Shown here piece by piece: positions 9,681 through 20,346 of a DNA stretch of 64,000 nt. Under the pieces are notes generated by a model, which was given only the letters and a program-made list of their open reading frames with translations, had not been told where the DNA came from and ran no database searches. How positions within the stretch are numbered: position 1 is the stretch's first letter; every line of letters starts with the position of its first letter. Location of the stretch: contig JASANG010001376.1 of NCBI GenBank assembly GCA_030248215.1, positions 1-64,000 of the forward strand, written 5' to 3'. Source of the DNA: Enoplolaimus lenunculus (Eukaryota > Nematoda > Enoplea > Enoplida > Thoracostomopsidae). The position numbers and the translations under genes were made by a program.

Positions 9681-12600
9681 CTACAGCACCTTATACACTC
9701 GAAACGTCCGGTTCTGAAGCACTAACTTAAAATACTTTGTGTACTCTGGATCTCCATGGCGTATCTGATCACAAAATCGAGGCACCGTCGACTTCTTGAG
9801 CCCATGCGTGACGTATTCGTTGTCTGGTATGACTTTGTTGTCTAAATCAACCAAATCCGGTGTACGACAATTATCCGAACGTGCTAAACAAATTGAGTCT
9901 TCAAGAATGATATAATGTGTATCGATACGTTTCAGAATATCGTGTACATCAGAAGGCGTTCGACGACCGTAGATTTGATATACCTAATGACACAAAATAC
10001 AAAAAATCATTTCAAGATCGCAATCATCTGTGGGCAGTCAACACATTTTATGGGGGGGTCACATTTTATAGTGTTGTGGTATAAAAAATGACCCTGATTT
10101 AATAAGAGACTCCTCGTATTTTTTAATACAGCGCTTCCGAAAATTATCCAACGAGAAAAAGTGTCTCCCAATGCCCAATGAAAAATTTTCATAAACACAA
10201 CGAACGTGCATTTTTGACAACTAGGCAAACCATTCCGCTTTAATTAGAGGTCAAAACGATACAACTAAAGAGAATGCAAGAAAAAATATATGGAAATTCA
10301 AGAAACAGACATTGGCGTAGCCACAATTTTAGTTTCGGAGACCGCATTTATGATATCGCCTGATTTACGTTTGACTCTTAAAGCTTTCGTGGCTACGTTC
10401 CATAAACTATCATACTAAATTTTAAATACACAGTAAAAGACTAAGAGAACTGAAAAATTCCTAACGTGTAGATACAACAGAATAAATTAAGCAAACTATT
10501 ACTTAGGATTTATGCTTCATAATCCTCCTAAAAAATTAATGTTTGCTCGTAAATACGTAACAACGTCTAATATATTTATTAAACAATTTCATTTGCCCGA
10601 TTTAAAAACCAACGCAAACTAAGCTTTCAACCTACTTCTTTAGTCCGATCTCTCAGCCATTTATCTTCGAAATGAGGATGATTGGTTAAGTGACGTCCAG
10701 TGCAACATTTGACTCCGGCCAAAAGCTGCATAGATCCGGCGAACGAGGCATCAGGTGCAGTGTGATTCTGGATCCATTTCATCAATTCAACAGTGTCTGG
10801 GTCCCAAAATTCGCGCAAATCGTCCAGCTGCGAGCGAACGGTCGGTACGAAACGCCATGAGATAAATACTATCACCGCCAGCGTGAGCGTATAACGAATT
10901 CCTGTAAATAACGATGTTAACGATTGTTGTTGCACAGAGCAAAAACAGACTTCAAACCTACAATCATACACATACAAAAGTATACTGTCTGATAATGTTG
11001 ATTCTATAACATGATATTACGTATTATGTTAATTATCGGCAACAAATAAAAGCGTGATCTAAAACATTGCCTAAGTACGCTTTAAACAAATATTGGAGTG
11101 TATATATAAAAGGCTAACCTTGAATTACGCTATTTTTCCGAAATTTATTTCGTTTGACGCTCAAGATGTTGAACCACAAATCATAATCTGCAAGCACAAC
11201 TCCGCCTAGCACTACCATATGCGGTGTCCAAAAATACTTCATGCGCAGCGTCATCAACGCTAATATCCCAGCGAATACCGATTGAATAGTTAAGTAGGCA
11301 AGATTTGGCCTTTGATTGAGCATAAACGGTTTATCTGATATGTCCTTGGCCGGCTTTGGCTTCGCTTTCCCCAAAACCTCCGGAGAAACCGTTGCAGTAC
11401 ACCATTCGAGCAGTAAGTTTTTGCCAATCAAAAACAAAAAGCCAAGCATTGTTACGAAATATGTCGGAAACAGCAGTGTTTTCGATGTCCGAATAAAAAA
11501 ATCGTTGTCGAGAAACACGAATGCGCCGTGACAAAGGTACAGTCGGGACTCGAAATCCAGCGGGTTTCCGAAACCAAATTTTCCTTTTAAAAATTTAAAT
11601 ATGTGCGCGTCAGCTTCAACTGGTATAATAAATGTCTTAATTGCACAATTAATAGCACCAGTTATCGCGAGAACCATAAATACTTCGCAAAATATACGAA
11701 ATGAACCATCCAGAATCCCTCCAGCAAGAGGTACGTTACGAAACAAGTACAGCATTAGAATAGCTGCCGGAATGAAACTAAGCACAATTGAACCAAAAAT
11801 CATTGGTTGAAAAAACTGAGCCAATCCAGTAGCAACCATAGCAAGCCATACAGCACCAAGAATCTCGCATATTTCCTTCTGTGGTCCAAGCTGAAGCATT
11901 GCAACTGCAAATAACGCAAAACATTGCAGCAAAAGCAAAAACTGATTAAATTGCCATGTGATCGCAAAAACAAACGTGAATGTAAAAATCGCTCCTAAAC
12001 ACGCCCATTTCTGAATGCCAGACAATTGATAACTGACTTGCTGACTTTTATTGTTGCCAACTTTCGCCTTTCGACGCTCAAGATATACACAAATGGCAAA
12101 AACTTGCGCCCAGAAAAACGGAAACGCAAAATTTTCACGTAAATTAATTGTAAAAAACACGCGTGTCGTATCGTCTAAATTGGAGGCAAACTGAAGCGCG
12201 GCTAATAACCCTGCAGGCCATAGTCCAGTTAGGTACCATGCCAACGCGTACAAACAAAACACATAAACTCCGCTCAGCCGAAAAATCGAGTAAACGTAAA
12301 ACAAGATCGGTTCAGTACTTTTTGCTAACTTATACAACGCGGCCAATACAACCTCTTGATAAATATTAAACCTTGATAAAACGTTTATTGTCCGGCCATG
12401 TTCGGTTGCATTGTCGACCGTTAGCTCAGCAACTGCTTCAGAAAAACTTGTAGAGTTTACAGCGTTTATGATCTGCTTAAAATACGAATAGTACAAACCA
12501 CATTCAGTGCGTAGTGAAATTTCTCGTTCCACTTCAGTGATATGAGTGAACCACATGTTATTTTCATGCAGCGTTCGGGTATACCATGTAAAAATGTATC

Positions 12601-12889
12601 CGGAATAAATCGCCAGACCAAATCCAACCAACAGCCAAACTCCACGCACTAGACTTTTAAAGTCGTCATAAGTTGTTGGTTCACTGCGGTCAGTTGAATA
12701 TGTTTGATCGTTGGTTTTTGATCCAGACTTGGTCCCAGATTTTGAAGATCTCGAATGAGATGATGGACGGTCAAACGATTGTACTGTTTCAGTATCGGGA
12801 TGAGTAGCTCCGTTTTCCACCTTTTTACTTTTCTTCTTTCGTTTCCGGGCACCAGATATTTCTGGTGGAGAAGCTTCGTAAGTGACCAT
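9681..12889 (-). CDS. dpy-19: DPY-19 family protein C-mannosyltransferase (3 exons)
   Basis: Exons 12889-11119, 10901-10636 and 9983-9681 join in phase (CAAG|GTTAGC, TTTACAG|GA, GAA|GTAGGT, CATTAG|GTA) into 779 aa. Residues 1-78 are a hydrophilic Lys/Ser-rich cytosolic tail. TM1 is at ~81-103, followed by the luminal motif EREISLRTECGLYYSYFK (~121-138), whose acidic residues belong to the family's catalytic region. Later hallmarks are LRENFAFPFFWAQV, TWQFNQFLLLLQ, LRMKYFWTPHM and, in exon 2, SMQLLAGVKCCTGRHLTNHP. Exon 3 carries the luminal C-terminal domain ending RVYKVL. DPY-19 enzymes are multipass ER proteins that transfer mannose from dolichyl-phosphate-mannose to Trp of WxxW/C sequences in thrombospondin repeats and type I cytokine receptors. 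The tail is longer than in C. elegans DPY-19, and a single 1.77-kb exon encodes three quarters of the protein. All key motifs are present, so it looks functional. Confidence 0.95.
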
Positions 12890-13657
12890 TGTGTATTTTA
12901 ATACTTCTATTTAAACAGATCCTTAAAAACATAACGTGTGTATGTATATATAATTAAACAGATAAAACGGTTACTATGACTAAGCGTTTGTTTGCTCAGC
13001 AAATAATTATTTGATATACAATTGGCTGAAAGAGTAAATAGCAATACCGGAATCGTATGCACCTTATGGAAATAATCGATTCATTAATACCGAGAAAACA
13101 TATCACGAGAAATTTTTGACGCACGGTATTTTCAGGGGCGCTAGTACAGCTAATGGATAAAATAGGAAATGTGCTGCTCATCGGCAGCTGGAATCAAAAG
13201 TTTTTCTTCCCGCTTTAGCTTATGTACATTTACAACATTTACATACACTCAAACCAGTCTTGCATGTCATAGATTGGGCAAGCTAGGGTACGGCGGCTTT
13301 AAGTTCTAAGTGCTTGGAACTGAAAATAAGGGAGTCCTGCGAGGCTCAGCATCCCATGGCTCGTGGCCGACAGATTCTCAGTTTAGCGCGCTGCCAGTGA
13401 ACCAAACCGAATCACAACCAACTGCTGAGTTTTAAGATTTTTATGCTAAATACCGTAACGTTACACTACTTGTATATATATCTTGGTTAGTCCATGCTTT
13501 TACTACTGTTGCTTATGAAGGCACTAATACATATGCATCAGCATTATACCGATGTACAGCATCAGCATTGTTGGTATACGTGTTGTAGCGATAAGTCTGT
13601 GCATGCTGTATGTAATGTAAAACATACGTAAATACACGTGCACATATAGCGTTAGAG
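12890..13657. promoter_or_regulatory. Upstream region of dpy-19, possibly bidirectional
   Basis: AT-rich for the first ~300 bp 5' of the dpy-19 ATG. A GC-richer stretch at 13260-13440 contains a 34-codon plus-strand segment (SASHGSWPTDSQFSALPVNQ) that could be an exon of a divergent gene. No defined promoter motif. Confidence 0.25.
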
Positions 13658-13671
13658 AAAATTATAATATC

Positions 13672-13752
13672 GGCCGCGTTTATGTAATGGACTAATGGTT
13701 AGCGCGCTTGACTCGCGAGCGAGAGGTCCGAGGTTCGATTCCCGGAGTGGCC
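13672..13752 (+). tRNA. tRNA-like sequence in palindrome, left arm (probably a derived copy)
   Basis: GGCCGCG opens and AGTGGCC closes an imperfect acceptor stem. The T arm is CCGAGGTTCGATTCCCGG. The anticodon arm is CTTGA-CTCGCGA-GCGAG, with T33 and nominal anticodon CGC, but base pair 31:39 is A:G and the D arm is enlarged. More likely a tRNA-derived repeat than a working tRNA. Confidence 0.4.
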
Positions 13753-13910
13753 ATATATTTCGCAGAAATTTAGTGGGAAAACCATGTATATTCGCAGTAC
13801 TTCGCAGAAAGGGGTCGTCCTTGTCAGAACTGCGCGGTCGGGACGACGACCCCTTTCTCTGAAGTACTGCGAACATACATGGTTTTTTCCTTAATTTCTC
13901 CGAAAGATAA

Positions 13911-13982
13911 GGCCACACAGGGAGTCGAACCTCGGACCTCTCACTCCCGAGTCAAACGCGCTACCCATTGTACCACGCGGCC
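13911..13982 (-). tRNA. tRNA-like sequence in palindrome, right arm (nominal anticodon CGG)
   Basis: On the minus strand GGCCGCG pairs with TGTGGCC (one mismatch). D arm TGGTACAATGGGTAGCGCG, anticodon loop CTCGGGA, T arm CGAGGTTCGACTCCCTG. It is the more tRNA-like arm, 72 nt long. The anticodon stem TTTGA/GTGAG is weak, so function is doubtful. Nominal anticodon CGG would be Pro. Confidence 0.45.
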
Positions 13983-14065
13983 GATATCATAATTTCCTCT
14001 GGTGCTATATATATGTGCACGAGTATGTATGTCTTAACATTATATACTCAGCACATACACAAGTT

Positions 14066-14332
14066 ACACCGCGAATCCCCACACTCCCGACCGCAAAATG
14101 GCACCGAATTCGCAATTTGATCGAATCCGAATCCGAATCTATTGTTAAGCTGCTGAATCCAAATCCAACCCTTGCACTTTGCCAATTTCTGACAAATATC
14201 GATAACTTGTTTCAGAATACTACGACACTTACTGAAATTAGAACATTATATTTGGACCTACAAACCCAAAAATTAATTATTCCATCACAAGCCGCAAACA
14301 CTGGTACTATCAGTCAAAAATACAAACTTTAA
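14066..14332 (+). CDS. Possible terminal exon of an unrecognised gene
   Basis: The frame reads TPRIPTLPTAKWHRIRNLIE, then SIVKLLNPNPTLALCQFLTN and a C-terminal IIPSQAANTGTISQKYKL before TAA. It looks coding (Leu/Asn/Thr-rich, helical) and has acceptor-like AGs at 14051-14065. The gene would lie head-to-head with dpy-19, with the tRNA palindrome in an intron, but I could not find a convincing first exon; a short Ser/Gln-rich segment at ~13330-13435 is one candidate. Family unknown. Confidence 0.3.
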   Translation, partial: TPRIPTLPTAKWHRIRNLIESESESIVKLLNPNPTLALCQFLTNIDNLFQNTTTLTEIRTLYLDLQTQKLIIPSQAANTGTISQKYKL

Positions 14333-14594
14333 CAGTCAATAGGATTTGAAACTTTTTGCCTTTTTTTGGAATATACAAGTATAACAATTTTAATTCTCCT
14401 AGCAAAGTAAATATTTTTGATCTTATAAAATAAATTCTAGTAAAATATTGCAATAAATGTTTCGGTAATATAAGGTGGTGAAAATGTTGTATAACAAACG
14501 CCGTTACATAAACGAGATTTGTTATTGTGTTCTATAACATTTACGAAGCCTAATTTTACAACTCTGCCGGCGTAGCAGAGTTTTACCCTGTGAC

Positions 14595-14705
14595 GTGCAT
14601 TTTCCGGGAAATCTACCACAATACATTTCAGACCAGATGCACCAACGCGCGGTTCATGTAGAAAATATTGAAGGGGTCGATAGTTACGTGATATATGCTT
14701 TGCAG
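14595..14705 (+). CDS. Ambiguous exon-like segment, coding on either strand
   Basis: Plus strand: MHFPGNLPQYISDQMHQRAV then HVENIEGVDSYVIYALQ, ending at CAG|GTATAC, a good donor. Minus strand over the same bases: HISRNYRPLQYFLHEPRVGA continuing SGLKCIVVDFPENARH, then AGG|GTAAAA, also a good donor. Both read like protein. Neither is recognised, so strand cannot be settled from sequence alone. The longer plus-strand ORF continuing to 15158 runs into an inverted-repeat element and is unlikely to be real in full. Confidence 0.2.
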
Positions 14706-14884
14706 GTATACTTTCAGACAAGCAACCTAAAATCTTATTCGGGTCACTACTGTACTAGGCAAAGTCTGAAAGAAGATTTTGTTTTTACAAAACGAAAAAA
14801 ATTAAAAATAGAATTCTGCTCTTTTTCTAGTTTCCTCCTACAATGGAAAAGTTTCCTCCCGCCACAATCTATCACGTATTATAA

Positions 14885-15460
14885 GAAAAACAGTGGGACT
14901 CCACTGCGATTTGAAGGGATACTAATGGGTCATCCACGTTATACTGTCTACGCTAATGTAAAAAATTGTCCACCCACTTGTGTCCAAGGGAGGTACAAAA
15001 CAATGCTATTAGGGATATTTGGACTTTGCAGTGGGCATACATATCTAGTCTGTTATGGTGGTAGTCCCTTCGGAGGGAGTAGGGACTGTGTGGACACTGT
15101 TTGGACATCGTGTCTGACAGTAAGAGTTCCTTCGCACAGACTCTATATATTTGCGTAACAGAGTCCTTTCGGACAGACTTTGTGTTATACAATAAGCGAA
15201 TGTCCTTCTGACAGACTCATGACAAAACAACTGTCCTTTCTAAACGTATTGATAAAGCGGCATCTGTATGTGCGATAGTGTGACAAAGTATGCGCTGTTC
15301 AGAGGGACTCTTTGTTGTCAGCCGGGTGTACGCATAGTGCGGGTGACTTCTGGACATATAATTTATAAAAACTGCAATTAGAAACTTAGGGACTCGCATG
15401 TGGGTACAATTTTTTACAGTAGTGTTGACAGTATAAACGTGTGTGACCCATATGCAGGAG
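14885..15460. mobile_element. Imperfect long inverted repeat with internal GTCCTTTCGGACAGAC-like units
   Basis: The segment GGGTCATCCACGTTATACTG near 14928 is inverted at ~15400-15450 (CAGTATAAACGTGTGTGACC). Between them, at ~15120-15240, several ~36-bp units of the form AGTCCTTTCGGACAGACT repeat. Looks like a foldback element; the family is unknown and no target duplication was found. Confidence 0.45.
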
Positions 15461-15649
15461 TGGGGGCTGCCGATCCTTTCTTCCCACACAATGAAAAACT
15501 CCCCCCTTTCAATCTTTCACGTTTATTATGATAAAATGTGGCACCTCCCGGCGTTTTGAAAACATACTAAGCAGGATAAGCACCAAACTGTTCAAAACAC
15601 TATTTCAGTATTCTAGCGGTTCCAATAACGAAATGCTTAGTACAGGAGG

Positions 15650-16270
15650 CTTGGGGTCGGTAGCCCTCCATCTACCAATCAAGGGAAAAGCTTGGAGTTT
15701 TTATTTTTCACTTTTCCCATTTTCCAAACAAAGCCTATGCTTCTGATTTTCCCTACCAACCCAGGGAATATGTAAGCATATAATTTTCCACTTTTCAATT
15801 TTTCCAAAAACGTATGCTTCAGATTTTCCCGAAAACTGACCCAGGGCAAATCTAGGCGTTTAAATTTTCCAATTTTCCCGTTTTCCAGCCAAAACCTATG
15901 CTTCAGATTTTCCCTACCAACCCAGGGTCTAGGCGTATAAATTTTCTACTTTTCCCGTTTACTATCCAAAACCTATGCTTCAGAATTTTCTTACCAACCA
16001 AAGGACTAATTTTTTCTAAGTACCAACCCAGGGAAAATCTAAGCGTTACAACTTTCCTCTTTTCCGTTCTCCAACCAAAACATATGCTTCAGATTTTTTT
16101 TACCAACCAAAGAAAAATCTGGGGCGTCTACCAACCCAGGGAAAATCTAGGCATTAAAATTTTCTAGTTTTCCCGTTTTCTAAATCTCGCCTACATCTCT
16201 AACTTCTCCTATGAACCAAAACGAATCATATATCTACGCTTGAATTTTCCGCTTTTCCCGTTTTCCGAGT
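15650..16270. repeat. Degenerate ~80-95-bp tandem repeat
   Basis: About seven diverged units containing CCTATGCTTCAGATTTTCCC, ACCAACCCAGGGAAAATCTA and CTTTTCCCGTTTTCCA. Short ORFs reading through it are shadows. Confidence 0.8.
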
Positions 16271-16273
16271 CAG

Positions 16274-17047
16274 CCCATGTATTGAACATATTGAACAAGG
16301 CCGGAGCAGTAGCATAAGCATATTCCTAAGCATAATGCGGGGTTCACGTTATAACCGGGGCAGGCGGAACACGTTTTGTCCCATGTTGATTCGACGTCAA
16401 CGTTAAAATTCGGGCTTTTATATCGGGTCAACAGACAAAACTCGAATGTCATATGACATTTACTTGCAAACCACCGCTCTCAAACGATCAATGTATACAA
16501 GCGACGGTATGTCACGTGATACTGTGGGACATTTATGCGAATATCATATGATATTCCAAAATTTCAACGAATATCATATGATATTCAACGGGACTGTGTA
16601 ATCTTTGGGTACTAACAATTCAAATTACAAATTCTAGTATCATATGATATTCAACAGTACAATTTGGGTATGTTACCTCAACTATGCAGACATTTGAAAA
16701 TATATGATATTCGCAGACAATACCTCGAATATCATATGATATTGGAGGACAAAAGGTGACCTACACATGATATTAGCAGACAAATACGAATTTTTGAATA
16801 CGATATGGGGTCTGCAAGCAGACAAAATGTTACCCAATAGTCTAATAGGGATAAAACGTGTCCCAAGCTGCCACGGTTGTAACGTGAACCCCGCATAAGC
16901 CTAATCCTAAAGCCTAAGCGTATGGATGAGCTTATTCCTAAGCCTAAGCCTAAACCTAAGACTAACAAAAAAATTAGTCTATTAAAGCTTAAACTGACTC
17001 TATTATAGCCCCTTCGAAAAACGACCCTGCCCCGTTTTATGCATGGG
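16274..17047 (+). mobile_element. A''-family telomere-core MITE with nested element C
   Basis: Left part GCCCATGTATTGAACA...AAGGCCGGAGCAGTAGCATAA; right part CCTAAGCCTAAACC, TAGTCTATTAAAGCTTAAAC, CCCTGCCCCGTTTTATGCAT then GGGCC. Element C occupies 16336-16895. Confidence 0.7.
16336..16895. mobile_element. Element C, copy 2
   Basis: TIRs TGCGGGGTTCACGTTATAAC and GTAACGTGAACCCCGCA, flanked by TAA (16333-16335 and 16896-16898) inside a CCTAAGC telomere-like run. Exact 18-bp palindromes at 16539-16556 and 16569-16586, partial ones near 16638 and 16727, plus the 14-bp palindrome ATGTCATATGACAT near 16447. About 120 bp shorter than copies 1 and 3. Confidence 0.85.
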
Positions 17048-17204
17048 CCCAATTTTCTAACCAAACCAATGCATTGAAATTTTTAAGATTTTGGATGAAT
17101 TTTATAATCTTTACTTCATATAAAACTAAGGCAGCGTATCTGTAATGAAAATGTGCGAGATTTGATTTATACCTTAATTTTAAGCATTAAAATAACATAG
17201 TATC

Positions 17205-17280
17205 CAGTGCTTTTTAACAGAAACGGAAACAGACACCGATTTTTATCGCAACCAGACACGGATATCCGGTTACACCCTGG
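17205..17280. mobile_element. K-family fragment
   Basis: AACGGAAACAGACACCGATT ... CACGGATATCCGGTTACACC and terminal CTGG. The left boundary is unclear. Confidence 0.4.
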
Positions 17281-17816
17281 TCTCCTTTCAAAACAAAGAT
17301 CTTGGACTTGATAAGCCCGTCTTCTTCAAGTCACACAACAATTGTCTGAAATTTCAAAAACTGTTTCATATCGACAGCTTATTCTGTAATGTTGGTCTCC
17401 GAACCCTCTGGATCTTGAGCCATCCGCCAATCATATCAACAAAACTAAGTTTGCCGGCCACATGCCGGCAGGTGTATAGGTACATACGTATTAATGCTAC
17501 CTCAAATAATTACGATCCTAAACATTAATATCTAAAAACGCAGCGTCTATTGTCAGCTATACTTCGACTATACAATTTACCTAACAGATTTCTTTGTTCT
17601 ATTCTATGTTGTCTACAGGATCACATTCTATTCAGTACTGTATGTTCGTTTGTCCTCGAGACAAAATATCATTATATTAATGCTTTAGTTAATATCTCTA
17701 TAAACGTATCGGTCGGGTTGGTTCGCTTGTTTGCAATGACGGGCAATGCACAAAATGATACGCCTATGGGCGGAATACAGAAGAAGTTTATTAGCAGGAC
17801 GGGCCAATGTACATTG
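17281..17816. other. Spacer, no supported feature
   Basis: A 105-aa plus-strand ORF (17550-17867) has no recognisable domains and runs into a D element. I see no gene here. Confidence 0.35.
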
Positions 17817-17905
17817 TATAAAATGGGGAGTCAAATTGACCCCCTCGGAAATAGGCTTTTTTCCTGACTACACAAACTGAGTTTGACTCTCCATTTTTTA
17901 GTGTA
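17817..17905. mobile_element. D-family foldback, internally deleted
   Basis: ATGGGGAGTCAAATTGACC, CCTGACTACACAAACTGAGT, then GACTCTCCATTTTTTAGTG. The central ~110 bp of full D copies is absent. It abuts the A copy that follows. Confidence 0.65.
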
Positions 17906-18372
17906 AAGAACAAGGGTGGAATAGTATTATAAGCATATTCGTAAGCCTAAGCCTAAGCCTAAGCCTAAGGCTAAGCGTAAGAATGAGCATATTCCTAAAC
18001 CTAAACTTATAAGCGTACACTGTAAATTTCAGCGAGTTGATTTTAACTCAGAATGAGTTGAATGACTCAGTCTGAGTTAGGACTATCGGAACTCAGAATT
18101 GTGAGTTGATTCAACTCAGTTTGAGTTAATTAATCAACTCACCCATAGTCAACTCATGTCTCAGAGTGAGAAACAACTCAACTTAGAGCGAATGAATGTT
18201 TACTGATATCAACTCTACATATAACTAAACTCGCTAGCTGAAGTGATTAATAAACTCATTGCAATTAACAGTGTAAGCCTGAGCCAAGCAAAAAATTAGA
18301 CCAAAGCTTAAGCTTATTCTTTTTTCGTCCCACAGAAAAACGTTTCGCCCCAGATATACAAATGGGCCGCAG
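17901..18372 (+). mobile_element. A-family telomere-core MITE with nested B element
   Basis: AGTATTATAAGCATATTCG, a run of five CCTAAG units, AGAATGAGCATATTCC; then B (18018-18273); then GCCAAGCAAAAAATTAG, CCACAGAAAAACGTTTCGCC and the right end. The A sequence resumes after B with only TA duplicated. Confidence 0.85.
18018..18273 (+). mobile_element. B-family TA-flanked MITE (reference description)
   Basis: TIRs CACTGTAAATTTCAGCGAGT and TTAACAGTG, flanked by TA. The interior is built from AACTCAGAATGAGTT, TTGATTAATCAACTCA and CTCACTCTGAGTTGAGTT. At about 250 bp it is the commonest repeat in the window. TA duplication and the CACTG terminus suggest mobilisation by a Tc1/mariner-type transposase. 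Non-coding. Confidence 0.85.
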
Positions 18373-18490
18373 GACGGCAGGGTGCAACCGGGTCCGAAAC
18401 CGGAAGATTAAAAAATACTAAATTTTGAGTGAAAGCTGGAATGCTTTTGACATTCTCACGATTTCAAAAAGTTAATAGCCACCAAGCCTA

Positions 18491-18729
18491 CACTAAATTC
18501 AAGTGAGAATTGATTTCAACTGAGAATGAGTTGAATCCACTCAGAGATTTGAACGCTGAATAAGGTCTTTCAGAACTCGGAATTTTGAATTCATTGAACT
18601 CATTCTGAGCTAATTAATCAGCTCACCCGGAATTAAATCAGCTAAAAGTCAGTTAATATTTACTGATATTAACTCAGAAACAACCTGAAATAACTAATTC
18701 TCTCACTGAGTTCATTGGAATTTACAGTG
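18491..18729 (+). mobile_element. B-family MITE
   Basis: CACTAAATTCAAGTGAGAAT to GGAATTTACAGTG, with TA on both sides (18489-18490 and 18730-18731). Confidence 0.85.
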
Positions 18730-19245
18730 TATGCTTAATGAGCTGGGTGGGTATTTTGATTTCATTTTGCAGGTTTGGGTTTTTACCGATTGACAAATTG
18801 AAAAAGGTACAAAACTTAATAAATATGATTATTGCAAATGCGAATAATAAGAAGATGCGATAAGAATTGTGGATATAACAGAGTTTTAACTTTTTTGATA
18901 CAATTTACTATTCTTTGCGAGGGAAGGGTAATTGTAACAATTTTTCTCGGTTAGGTTTTTGCTGCCCAGAAACTTAGGCTTATAGGTAAGCCTAAACCTT
19001 AGCATAAATTGTACGCGAAATGTGTACAAGAGACTAGAGGTGATTCTAGAATAGGTATTCTGTAAAAGTAGAAAATATAGAATTATGTGTTAAAATTTAA
19101 ACCAAAACTAAATCCGATAGGGAGTGACTAGGTCCATTGGTATTGTAACCCTCGTATTTACTTTGCGTTTTACGTGCCAATGATTTTTCAGGTGGGTGAT
19201 CTTGCATACCTACGGCAAAATATCTCACTCGCTATAGGCAATCTT

Positions 19246-19400
19246 CAGGCGAATAGCCAGCTCACCTTACTAGAATGGCTAAAAAATTTTCAAGAGAAGC
19301 ATACAACGGTTTTCGCTGACTTTACACGCAAGGTTGAAAATTTCCTAGAGGGGCGTATATTTTTACAGCGAGGCTGAGGCCCCCTCAAGCTTGCCTTGCC
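19246..19400 (-). mobile_element. I-family hAT-like MITE (diverged)
   Basis: AATAGCCAGCTCACCTTACT ... GCTAAAAAATTTTCAAGAG ... GGTTGAAAATTTCCTAGAGG ... GAGGCTGAGGCCCCC, the inverted form of other I copies. A 67-aa ORF through it is a shadow. Confidence 0.65.
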
Positions 19401-19714
19401 TACGGTGCCGGCAATCTTTGTCAGTTTTATTCACGCAACCTCATTTGCTTTATAGTTAAGCTACTCATACTCATAACTTTTTCACATCCGCTTGATATAC
19501 AATTGTGACACTTGTGACACTTTATTCAAAGATGTCTACACACATATTTACGTAAAACGAAAGCGTTTTACTTTCAAAGTTCAATATTTAAGTTTTCGTC
19601 GAAGCTGACATAGCTAAAACGAAAAGCGATATCGAATAGTTTTGTAATTAAATTTTTTTCTAAATGACAACAGCATCAGACGTGTGTGACGGTCGTAGAA
19701 TCGCTGGAATAACT

Positions 19715-19935
19715 GGCCCATGTTACTTTAAGGAGCGTCCCGGTTCATGGTGGGTCCATAAAACAGTACGTTTAGATTCTAGACTACATTTTTTGCTTAA
19801 TAGGCTTACGCCTAGGAACACATTTTGCAACGTTTCGGATTAGGCTTAGGTTTAGGAACGCATTTTTGCAACGCTTAGGCTTAGGCTTAAGAATACGCTT
19901 AATCTACTGTTACGCCCCTTAAAGTAACATTGGCC
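19715..19935 (-). mobile_element. A'-family telomere-core MITE with 8-bp target duplication
   Basis: Ends GGCCCATGTTACTTTAAGG and TTAAAGTAACATTGGCC. Flanks GAATAACT (19707-19714) and AAATAACT (19936-19943), 7 of 8 matching. The interior has GGCTTAGG runs. Confidence 0.85.
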
Positions 19936-20346
19936 AAATAACTTAAGGATTGCGTTATTATTTTGCGCCACGCGTCATCGCTCGCCGCTTCCTTAGTCAC
20001 AAAAATATCTTATACGCTGTCGTTTTAAAATATTTTTTACATGACACACCGAAACGTGTGTAAGCCCGTAGCCGGCTTGGCTCGCTGGGGATGGGGGCTA
20101 AAACTATTTCACACCGGCATAAAAAGGTTTCCGATGGTTTGCGAACAAAATTTAAACTTGTATAGGGGGAGACAAGTTTTCTATGATGGACTGAGTCCTC
20201 TGGCGTCATCTGGCTGATCTGCTGGGCGTGCAGTATTGTGTGGCGCGTAGGTGCAATGCAACTGGTTTCTCCAAGGTATATTTGCAAAGTTATTATTGAT
20301 AAACCGAAACCTGCGTTCAGAAATGCCTGTCAATGTCTCTGGCAAT

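Larger units (their letters stand above)
13658..13995. repeat. 340-bp imperfect palindrome with inward-facing tRNA-like arms
   Basis: The outer arms AAATTATAATATCGGCCGCG and CGCGGCCGATATCATAATTT are inverted copies. Further in, the tRNA-like units, ACCATGTATATTCGCAGTAC / GTACTGCGAACATACATGGT and AAAGGGGTCGTCC / GGGACGACGACCCCTTT pair as well, leaving only about 20 unpaired central bases. It looks like an inverted duplication of a tRNA-derived element. Confidence 0.85.

Noticed and set aside
10007-10228. 73-aa minus-strand ORF inside a dpy-19 intron
   Set aside because: Lies wholly between exons 2 and 3, has no recognised domain and a random composition.
14595-15158. 187-aa ORF as a full gene
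   Set aside because: It runs through a likely splice donor and into an inverted-repeat element; at most the first ~37 codons are credible.
17930-17995. A chromosome-end telomere
   Set aside because: Only a few degenerate GCCTAA units, inside a MITE with its own ends and interrupted by another insertion; interstitial.
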